A DNA stretch of 5,982 bases from an uncultured Hungatella sp. (lineage in GTDB: Bacteria > Bacillota > Clostridia > Lachnospirales > Lachnospiraceae). The DNA is taken from the NCBI GenBank assembly GCA_959018155.1, contig CAUEKH010000174.1, forward strand, positions 1 through 5,982, read 5' to 3'. Shown here one piece after another: positions 1 to 5,206 of this stretch (position 1 is the first letter of the stretch; each line of letters opens with the position of its first letter). The notes below the pieces were generated by a model. That model was not told the origin of the DNA, made no database searches, and saw only the letters and a program-made list of their open reading frames with translations. The position numbers were made by a program, and so were the translations under genes.

Positions 1-452
1 AGCCGGTGATTAAAGGCGTCGGCAACGGCTGGATTACTTTCAGGGCACATGCAGTGATCAGCGGGGGGCTGGACAAACCATTTTCATTGACAATCCAGCC
101 TTATGGGATATTAAAAAGGGCGGTAGAACTGGTCCGGAGACAGGATATCATCACCGGGGACAAAGAACTCGATAAGCGGTATCTGATTCGCAGTTCCGAA
201 CCGGAATTTGTGAAAATGTCATTGAACGGAAGCAGGCTGTCACAGCGGCTGCTTGCCAGTAAGGAGATAGAAATTTCTGTAAAGCCGGTAAAACCTGGCG
301 AGCGGCTTCACATGATTGAGGCTGTTACAAAAGAGGTAATAAATGAAAATCTGGTAGAAACACAGTTTTGTCCGTCTGATGACAGCTTATCTGAACTGGT
401 GGAACTGTGCCGCGAGACCTGGAGAACGGTGTCGGAATACCGTATGGTTTAG
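1..452 (+). CDS. Uncharacterised protein, 3' end only (5' end outside window)
   Basis: The reading frame is open from position 3 to a TAG stop at 450-452, giving about 149 visible residues. A GTG at 6 could serve as a start on paper. No ribosome binding site can be seen before it and the frame is already open, so I read this as the C-terminal part of a longer protein. The visible part is soluble and looks mixed alpha/beta. It has a VGNGWITF stretch at the left edge, then a TGDKELDKRYLIRSSEPEF segment and an acidic C-terminal end rich in Leu and Glu. No membrane segment or catalytic motif is visible. The 'GD..LD.RY.IRSS.PE' pattern is faintly like that of several uncharacterised bacterial proteins, but I cannot name a family with confidence. 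It precedes the DUF6882 gene by 66 bp on the same strand, so co-transcription is possible. Confidence 0.6.
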   Translation, partial: PVIKGVGNGWITFRAHAVISGGLDKPFSLTIQPYGILKRAVELVRRQDIITGDKELDKRYLIRSSEPEFVKMSLNGSRLSQRLLASKEIEISVKPVKPGERLHMIEAVTKEVINENLVETQFCPSDDSLSELVELCRETWRTVSEYRMV

Positions 453-518
453 GTGCACATGCGTTGTTATCCGGGAAAAATGTTACGAATACCATATGAG
501 AGAAGAGGGAGAGGAGAC

Positions 519-1265
519 ATGGGATTATTCAGAAGAAAACGAGAACCTGTCAAAATCGGGAGAAAGTCATTTTTGGAGAATCATGGTGAAATAGATAAAA
601 GCAACTGGGATACCGTATTTTCGGCCTGTCTGGGGAAAATGATGGCGATACAGACGGCATGTGGCGAGCTGGTTGTCAGAGGGCAGGACTGGAATGTGGA
701 TTTTTCGCGCGGGATTATTTCATTTGGAACCTCCGAATATCCGCTTCAGTTTCTCGGCAATGAGGCCGCCTCTGACAATACGTGGCTGTGGGGCTGGGAG
801 AATATCAATGGATTTTCAGAAACTATCCTTAAAGTCGCGGAGGAAGCGAGGCGGACCGGGGAAAAATGGGGGCTGGAGCCTCTGACCGTTCCTGAGTTTC
901 AGTTGGATGATACCTTTCAGGGCCATAATTTATCCATTGTGGCATGTGGGATTTCTTCGGAGAAGCTGTGCTATTACAGGGGGCCGCACTCGGGCGGAGC
1001 TATCTTTGTGGCATTTTCCGGCGTGCCGGAGGAGGTATTTTCTCCTGTCGATTCGATGAAGTTTATGAATCTTACCATGCAGTGCATCCAGAATTTTTCA
1101 GTGGATCATAAGATTTTCGTGGAAAGCTTTCTGATGTGGAACGGGACTCCGTATGAGTGGGAAGGAGAGCAGCGGATTATTGCGCATTTCGACAGTGATG
1201 TGCAGATTGAGTATGAAAAGTCGGGGGAGAACTGGCGGATTCAGTCGGTGAAAAGCCTAATCTGA
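519..1265 (+). CDS. DUF6882 family protein, function unknown
   Basis: This is a complete 248-residue protein. The ATG at 519 was chosen because a purine-rich GGGAGAGGAGA site lies directly upstream. In-frame GTG 453 and ATG 459 lack such a site and would add a poorly conserved leader. The N-terminus is basic (GLFRRKREP), with no signal peptide or membrane helix. Features I associate with DUF6882 are W58-N-V-D followed by IISFG at about 66-70, the QFLG motif at 77-80, the aromatic TWLWGWEN block at 88-95, and RGPHSGGAIFVAF at about 154-166. The last 40 residues (W207-N-G-T-P-Y-E-W-E-G to the end) look like a small beta-rich extension. The family has no known activity, and nothing here suggests catalytic residues. 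It follows an unrecognised gene on the same strand and converges on the LysR gene with a 48-bp gap. Family assignment is from memory of the motif pattern and fairly secure; function is unknown. Confidence 0.8.
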   Translation: MGLFRRKREPVKIGRKSFLENHGEIDKSNWDTVFSACLGKMMAIQTACGELVVRGQDWNVDFSRGIISFGTSEYPLQFLGNEAASDNTWLWGWENINGFSETILKVAEEARRTGEKWGLEPLTVPEFQLDDTFQGHNLSIVACGISSEKLCYYRGPHSGGAIFVAFSGVPEEVFSPVDSMKFMNLTMQCIQNFSVDHKIFVESFLMWNGTPYEWEGEQRIIAHFDSDVQIEYEKSGENWRIQSVKSLI

Positions 1266-1282
1266 CAAGTTATCAGTGACAG

Positions 1283-1303
1283 AGGAGGAACTTCTTGTGT
1301 ATG
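1283..1303 (+). other. Orphan Shine-Dalgarno with start-like codons after the DUF6882 stop
   Basis: A perfect AGGAGG at 1283-1288 stands 17 bases after the DUF6882 stop codon. It is followed 6 bases later by TTG (1295-1297), and an in-frame ATG follows at 1301. The frame it opens runs to 1573, but beyond 1314 it is entirely antisense to the LysR gene. Its translation is rich in Arg, Pro, Gly, Ser and Trp, as expected of an antisense shadow. I read this as a ribosome binding site without a real gene, possibly the remnant of a lost third gene of the left-hand operon. Confidence 0.35.
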
Positions 1304-1313
1304 GAAATCAGAT

Positions 1314-2252
1314 TCATGGCGGTTCCCCATACCGGTTCCGGCAGTGCGCAGCTACCATATCCAGGTAGACGCGTGCGTACTGCGGCAGATACCGGTTCTT
1401 CTGATATGCCGCGATCAGTGTGCTTTCTGTTTTCGTTTCGCCGATGGAAAAGCAGGCCGAGGGGGATGGTTCCGTGGATTTTAAATGATGGTAGTAGCTT
1501 TCGGGGGCAAAGGCGGCGCCCAGCCCTTCCATGGCCAGGCGGATGGACATTTCGTTGTTGCGGGTGTACATGAGAACATGTGGTTCCATGCCGTATTCTG
1601 AAAACAGCTTTAAGGCCATGCCTCCCGTATTCTGATCCGGGTAGAGTAAAATAAAATTTTCGTCGGCAAGCAGCCGTAAATCGAGCCAGGGATAGTGAAA
1701 TCCCTCTCGTTTTACGGCTGTTTCTGTTATGGGACTGGAAGACGGCAGAATGAGAACCATTTCCTCTTTATTAAGAATCTGGTAATCGAGATTCTTTGGA
1801 AATTCATGGACATTATAAAAGATTAAATCAACAATGTGGTCGCTTAACGTGTGTTCTGCCACAAAATTCACTTCCTCCATCACGTTGATGGTGACGTATG
1901 GATAAATCCGGTGGAATTCGGAAATCGTAGGGGTGAGAATGGTATTGCTCAGCATGATTGGAACCCCGATGTTTAAACGACCATGGTTTCGGTGCATAAT
2001 ATCATCAAGCTCTGTATCCCATTCTGTGCCGTATTTCACGATTTTTTCCGCATAATGGAGGTAACGTTCCCCCACATAGGTGGGATAGTAATTATTTCCG
2101 ATTCTGTCGAACAGCCGCGTTCCAATCTGCTGCTCCAAGTTTTTTAAATACTTGCTCAAGGAAGGCTGGGAAATGTAGAGGGCGTCAGCGGCTTTGCTGA
2201 TGCTTTTTGTTCTGGCGATTGCCAGAATATAGCGTGCTTCTTTTAATTCCAT
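1314..2252 (-). CDS. LysR-type transcriptional regulator (LTTR)
   Basis: This is a 312-residue protein, a normal LTTR length. The ATG at 2252 (read leftwards) was chosen because GCAGGAGG lies about 8 bases upstream of it and because the protein then begins with MELKEARYIL, the typical start of the LysR winged helix-turn-helix. The longer open frame back to 2423 would add 57 residues of AT-rich, Tyr/Asn-rich non-homologous sequence. The DNA-binding domain spans about residues 3-62, with the recognition region SISKAADALYISQPSLSKYL (17-36) and the wing TRLFDRIGNNYYPTYVG. A linker helix follows at about 63-88. The effector-binding domain spans about 90-300, from GRLNIGVPIMLS to the C-terminus, with a typical GLGAAFAP segment at 243-250. 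It is cytoplasmic and probably tetrameric by family knowledge. It is transcribed divergently from an ABC importer operon, the classic layout for an LTTR controlling its neighbour and itself. The effector cannot be read from the sequence. Confidence 0.95.
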   Translation of the reverse strand: MELKEARYILAIARTKSISKAADALYISQPSLSKYLKNLEQQIGTRLFDRIGNNYYPTYVGERYLHYAEKIVKYGTEWDTELDDIMHRNHGRLNIGVPIMLSNTILTPTISEFHRIYPYVTINVMEEVNFVAEHTLSDHIVDLIFYNVHEFPKNLDYQILNKEEMVLILPSSSPITETAVKREGFHYPWLDLRLLADENFILLYPDQNTGGMALKLFSEYGMEPHVLMYTRNNEMSIRLAMEGLGAAFAPESYYHHLKSTEPSPSACFSIGETKTESTLIAAYQKNRYLPQYARVYLDMVAAHCRNRYGEPP

Positions 2253-2309
2253 GGTTGATTCCTCCTGCAACAGGATCCTGGAACGATGCCAGTTATTTCT
2301 GTAATAGTA

Positions 2310-2331
2310 TAGCTTTGCTGCATGAAAATTA
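2310..2331. promoter_or_regulatory. Candidate LysR-type binding site (T-N11-A dyad)
   Basis: An imperfect dyad has the core CTTTGCTGCATGAAAA at 2313-2328 and partly matching flanks (TAG on the left, TTA on the right). It contains three successive T-N11-A pairs (2314/2326, 2315/2327, 2316/2328). Its centre at about 2320.5 is near -61 relative to the predicted start of the transporter promoter, close to the position where LTTR recognition sites usually lie. It also covers the predicted start region of the lysR transcript, which would suit autorepression. The base pattern is seen directly; binding is inferred, and AT-rich DNA gives T-N11-A matches by chance. Confidence 0.4.
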
Positions 2332-2338
2332 TAGTTTT

Positions 2339-2367
2339 TATATATTTGACGTTCGTGATACCGTAAA
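2339..2367 (-). promoter_or_regulatory. Candidate lysR promoter, overlapping the divergent one
   Basis: Read on the minus strand, TTTACG (2367-2362) and TATATA (2344-2339) are separated by 17 bases. This would start transcription near 2332 and leave a leader of about 80 bases before the lysR start codon. The -10 element is imperfect. A perfect TATAAT lies 11 bases further on (2333-2328) but has no good -35 at the right distance, so the exact start is uncertain. The element lies within the transporter promoter region, so the two polymerases probably exclude each other. Confidence 0.45.
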
Positions 2368-2374
2368 ATATAAT
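2346..2374 (+). promoter_or_regulatory. SigA-type promoter of the ABC importer operon
   Basis: TTGACG at 2346-2351 and a perfect TATAAT at 2369-2374 are separated by exactly 17 bases, matching the housekeeping sigma consensus at 11 of 12 positions. Transcription should begin near 2381, giving a leader of about 70 bases before the first permease start at 2452. A promoter this close to consensus could fire without an activator. That makes repression, or control after initiation, at least as likely as simple LTTR activation. Confidence 0.75.
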
Positions 2375-2397
2375 AAATATGTTTGATTGGATTAACA

Positions 2398-2411
2398 TTA
2401 CTTATAAGTAA
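2398..2411. promoter_or_regulatory. Perfect 14-bp palindrome in the importer leader
   Basis: TTACTTATAAGTAA is identical to its reverse complement over all 14 bases. It lies at roughly +18 to +31 of the predicted importer transcript. As DNA it could be an operator for a dimeric regulator placed to block elongation or initiation. As RNA it would form only a weak AT-rich hairpin. No known operator consensus is assigned. Confidence 0.4.
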
Positions 2412-2451
2412 CCGCGTAATCACGTGTCACGAAACGTATGGAGAGGTCAAA

Positions 2452-3285
2452 ATGAAGAAAAGCAGTGCATTTATCATGGTTGTGCCGGGGCTGGTAATTC
2501 TGGCGGTATGTCTCTTCCTTCCGCTTCTGAGGGTTTTGATTCCCACGATCTCAGCCGGGGATTATCCGTTCAGCTCTTATGTGGAATTTTTCCGGGATGA
2601 GTACTATTTTAAAATATTTGTCCGCACCGGGAAGGTGGCGGTGATTACCACGGCAGCCTGCATGGTGACGGGAGTGCCGACCGCGTATTTTATCAGCCGA
2701 TGCAGTAAAAAATGGAGAGGGATTCTGCTGGCGGTTTCTATTTTCCCGATGATGACCAACTCGGTAGTTCGCAGCTTTGCCTGGATCAATATTCTGGGAA
2801 GCAATGGGATCATCAACCGCTTTCTTATGGCGGCGGGAATGGCTGAGAAGCCGGTAAAATTATTGTATACCGATTTTGCCATTATCATCGGTTCGGTGTA
2901 CTTGTTTCTGCCGCTGATGATCGTGACGGTGGCGGGCGTGATGGAAAATATCGGCGACGACATGATGGAGGCGGCTCAGAGTCTGGGAGCCAGCCGGCTG
3001 ACCGCATTTCTTAAAGTGATTTTTCCGCTGAGTCTGCCGGGAATTATCGTCGGGGGGATTCTGGTGTTTACCGGTACGCTGACGGCCTACACGACGCCTC
3101 AGCTTCTCGGCGGCAACAAAAATATGGTGCTGTCCACATTTATTTATCAGAGGGCCATGACGGTGGGAGACTGGGACGGAGCCGCGGTTATTTCTCTGAT
3201 TATGATTGTTGTAACCCTGATCGTGATGAAAGGATTCAATGCCCTGGCGGATAAGCTGGACAGAAGAGGAGGTAAAAATGCGTAA
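2452..3285 (+). CDS. ABC importer permease, PotB-like (first membrane subunit)
   Basis: This is a 277-residue integral membrane subunit of a type I ABC importer. The ATG at 2452 follows GGAGAGG by about 6 bases; upstream in-frame codons have no site and fall in the leader. About six membrane segments are visible: roughly 7-29, 62-82, 91-113, 141-162, 197-218 and 243-265. The cytoplasmic EAA loop that docks on the ATPase is clear: E173-A-A-Q-S-L-G179, a hydrophobic stretch, then FPLSLPG (191-197). FPMMTNSVVRSFAW (98-111) and GSNGIINRFL (117-126) are characteristic of the PotB/CysW-type permeases of polyamine-class importers. It overlaps the second permease by 8 bp, implying translational coupling and a 1:1 heterodimer. 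Family placement is firm, but substrate cannot be read from it. Confidence 0.95.
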   Translation: MKKSSAFIMVVPGLVILAVCLFLPLLRVLIPTISAGDYPFSSYVEFFRDEYYFKIFVRTGKVAVITTAACMVTGVPTAYFISRCSKKWRGILLAVSIFPMMTNSVVRSFAWINILGSNGIINRFLMAAGMAEKPVKLLYTDFAIIIGSVYLFLPLMIVTVAGVMENIGDDMMEAAQSLGASRLTAFLKVIFPLSLPGIIVGGILVFTGTLTAYTTPQLLGGNKNMVLSTFIYQRAMTVGDWDGAAVISLIMIVVTLIVMKGFNALADKLDRRGGKNA

Positions 3286-4060
3286 GAATAAGCTGCTCAC
3301 AATCTTTGCCGCGCTTGTGTTCGCGTTTCTGATTATTCCGCTCATCATTATCACGGTGACGGCATTCGAGGGCGGAAGCGCCATCACCTTCCCCATTGAA
3401 TCATTTTCTTTCAAATGGTTTTTGAAAGTGTTTGCGCTTGAATCGTTTCGCAAATCATTTTTGACGAGTCTGGAAATCGCTCTTCTTTCTACCCTGATCG
3501 CCCTGGTTGTGGGGATTCCGGCAGCCTACGCGCTGGCAAGATCGGGGCTTAAGGGGAGAGGGATTTTGAAATCGGTTTTCTTATCTCCAACTATTGTGCC
3601 AGGTATTGTCATTGGTTTTGTGCTCTATCAGTTCCTCGTTCTGACACTGAGAATTCCGGTGTTTTCGGGGCTTTTGGCAGGCCATTTTATGGTGACGCTT
3701 CCTTACGTCATCCGGGTGGTCGGTTCGAGCCTGGACCAGTTTGATTTCTCGGTGGAGGAGGCGGCGTGGAGTCTGGGGTGCGGGAAAATGCAGGCGTTCT
3801 TCCGGGTGGTGCTTCCCAACATTACATCGGGAATTTCGGCGGCATTTATGCTGGCTTTTATCAATTCCTTTAACAATATTCCGGTTTCCATGTTCTTATC
3901 AGGCCCCGGGGTTTCCACGTTTCCGGCTACGTTGATGAACTATATCGAGTATCATTTCGACCCGACCGTATCGGCAGTTTCCGTGCTTTTGATGGCGGCT
4001 GCGGTCCTGATCATGGTGATCGTCGATAAAACACTGGGAATTGCCACCCTGACAAAGTAG
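3278..4060 (+). CDS. ABC importer permease, PotC-like (second membrane subunit)
   Basis: This is a 260-residue membrane subunit. The ATG at 3278 overlaps the end of the first permease gene (ATGCGTAA), and its AGGAGGT site at 3267-3273 lies inside that gene. The spacing of about 4-5 bases is short but usual for coupled genes. Membrane segments are visible near 8-28, 63-87, 98-124, 130-150, 184-206 and 233-255. The EAA loop reads E161-A-A-W-S-L-G167 and ends at VVLP (177-180). FLSPTIVPGIVIGFVL (101-116) and INSFNNIPVSMFLSGPG (195-211) are typical of PotC-type partners; in such proteins the latter segment usually contains SFDD or similar, here SFNN. It should pair with the preceding permease to form the translocation path. 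The gene ends within a small stem-loop before the ATPase gene. Confidence 0.95.
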   Translation: MRKNKLLTIFAALVFAFLIIPLIIITVTAFEGGSAITFPIESFSFKWFLKVFALESFRKSFLTSLEIALLSTLIALVVGIPAAYALARSGLKGRGILKSVFLSPTIVPGIVIGFVLYQFLVLTLRIPVFSGLLAGHFMVTLPYVIRVVGSSLDQFDFSVEEAAWSLGCGKMQAFFRVVLPNITSGISAAFMLAFINSFNNIPVSMFLSGPGVSTFPATLMNYIEYHFDPTVSAVSVLLMAAAVLIMVIVDKTLGIATLTK

Positions 4061-4065
4061 TCAGG
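4048..4065 (+). other. Stem-loop at the permease/ATPase junction
   Basis: CCTGAC (4048-4053) and GTCAGG (4060-4065) are perfect inverted 6-base arms around a 6-base loop, AAAGTA. The hairpin spans the last codons and the TAG stop of the second permease and ends about 10 bases before the ATPase ribosome binding site. No T-run follows, so it is not an intrinsic terminator. It could protect or delimit mRNA segments and so set the ratio of permease to ATPase, or it could be incidental. Confidence 0.4.
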
Positions 4066-4090
4066 CGCTCATGACAAGGAGGAAAATGCG

Positions 4091-5170
4091 ATGGCGTTTA
4101 TGACGCTTAAGGATATTGATGTCTGGTACGACAGGAAAAAGCAGGTTTTGAAAGGGCTGAATCTGGAGGTGGAAGAGGGAGAACTGGTATCGCTTCTCGG
4201 GCCCAGCGGCTGTGGAAAGACGACGACGCTGCGCGTGGTGGCGGGAATTGTGGAGCCGCAGGCGGGAGTATTTACCCTGGATGAGGCGGATTTTACAAGG
4301 GTGCCGGTCCATAAGCGGAATTTCGGGCTGGTGTTTCAAAGTTACGCGCTGTTCCCTCACCTCTCCGTGTATGACAATGTGGCATTTGGCCTGAAAATCA
4401 GAAAAACGGATAAGGCTGTGATGGATAAAAAGGTGAAGGACATGCTGGAAATCTGCGGGCTGACCGAGTTTGCGTCCCGCTTTCCACAGCAGATGTCGGG
4501 AGGCCAGAGACAGAGGGTGGCCCTGGCAAGGGCGCTGGTGATGGAACCGAAGCTTCTGCTTTTGGATGAGCCGCTGAGCAACCTCGACGCCAAGCTGCGG
4601 GTCAATATGCGCGTGGAAATCAAACGCCTTCAGAAGCAGCTGGGAATTACGACACTGTTTGTCACCCACGATCAGGAGGAGTGCTTCTCCATCTCCGACA
4701 AGGTGGCGGTCATGAATCGGGGCGTGATCGAGCAGTACGATACGCCGGAACGCATTTATGGCAGGCCGGAGACGGAATTTGTGGCAAGATTCATTGGATT
4801 TGAAAATTTCCTGAATTTCACGAAAGATGGAGACAGTTTCAGAACGGTGGGGGGAGCGGAGTTTTCGGTGAAAATGTCTGACGCCATGAATGGCGACGGG
4901 CATTTCCGGCTGTCTGCAAATGGCGGGGAAACCGGTCTGACGGGGACGATCCGGCCGGAAGATATCGAGGTGGACAGAGAGGGGCGCACGAAAAATACGC
5001 TGGAGGGAACGATTGGCGTGCGCACATTTCTGGGAAAGAGTTACCAGTATGAGGTGGAGACGGCAGCAGGCAAGTTTCTGGTCAATATGAGGGCGGAGGA
5101 GGCGTACCGCGAAGGCGACCATATCCGGCTTTATCTGCCGGAGGAGAAGGTTGTCCTGGTGAATCGGTAG
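4091..5170 (+). CDS. ABC importer ATP-binding protein, PotA/FbpC-like
   Basis: This is a 359-residue ATPase, the usual length for this subfamily. The ATG at 4091 follows AAGGAGG (4076-4082) by 8 bases; the ATG at 4086 is out of frame and stops at once. All nucleotide-binding motifs are intact: Walker A GPSGCGKTT (37-45), Q-loop Q83 in VFQSYALFPHLSV, signature MSGGQRQR (135-142), Walker B LLLLDE (155-160), D-loop SNLDA (163-167) and the switch histidine H193 in FVTHDQEE. A TOBE-type regulatory domain follows, from about residue 235 to the end, including TIRPEDIEV (286-294). The protein should act as a cytoplasmic homodimer energising the two permeases. The intact motifs show an active transporter. 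The subfamily covers polyamine, iron(III), phosphonate and sugar importers, so the ATPase does not decide the substrate. Confidence 0.96.
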   Translation: MAFMTLKDIDVWYDRKKQVLKGLNLEVEEGELVSLLGPSGCGKTTTLRVVAGIVEPQAGVFTLDEADFTRVPVHKRNFGLVFQSYALFPHLSVYDNVAFGLKIRKTDKAVMDKKVKDMLEICGLTEFASRFPQQMSGGQRQRVALARALVMEPKLLLLDEPLSNLDAKLRVNMRVEIKRLQKQLGITTLFVTHDQEECFSISDKVAVMNRGVIEQYDTPERIYGRPETEFVARFIGFENFLNFTKDGDSFRTVGGAEFSVKMSDAMNGDGHFRLSANGGETGLTGTIRPEDIEVDREGRTKNTLEGTIGVRTFLGKSYQYEVETAAGKFLVNMRAEEAYREGDHIRLYLPEEKVVLVNR

Positions 5171-5206
5171 AGGAAGAACCATAAAAATCAGATTGTGAGG
5201 GAAAAA

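Noticed and set aside
1295..1573. A 92-codon plus-strand frame behind a good AGGAGG site
   Set aside because: Beyond 1314 it is antisense to the conserved LTTR effector domain and its composition is that of a shadow. Only the ribosome binding site itself is worth noting.
2253..2423. A 57-residue N-terminal extension of the LysR protein
   Set aside because: It crosses the divergent promoters, has AT-rich non-homologous composition, and the internal ATG has a strong ribosome binding site and starts exactly where LysR proteins start.
2381..2451. A riboswitch in the leader of the importer operon
   Set aside because: The leader is only about 70 bases, has no multi-helix structure or terminator hairpin that I can find, and shows no motif of a known riboswitch class.
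2860..3453. A 197-codon open frame on the minus strand opposite the two permease genes
   Set aside because: Its translation is a His/Gln/Arg/Asn-rich shadow of membrane-protein codons, and it spans the overlap of two well-supported permease genes.
4061..5182. A 373-codon open frame on the minus strand opposite the ATPase gene
   Set aside because: It is fully antisense to a protein with every ABC ATPase motif intact. Its His/Arg/Leu/Gln-rich translation is the typical shadow of a GC-rich third-position coding strand, and no family is recognised in it.
5171..5206. A terminator or separate promoter between the ATPase and binding-protein genes
   Set aside because: The 36-bp gap has no inverted repeat with a T-run and no pair of promoter hexamers at proper spacing. 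Simple co-transcription explains it.
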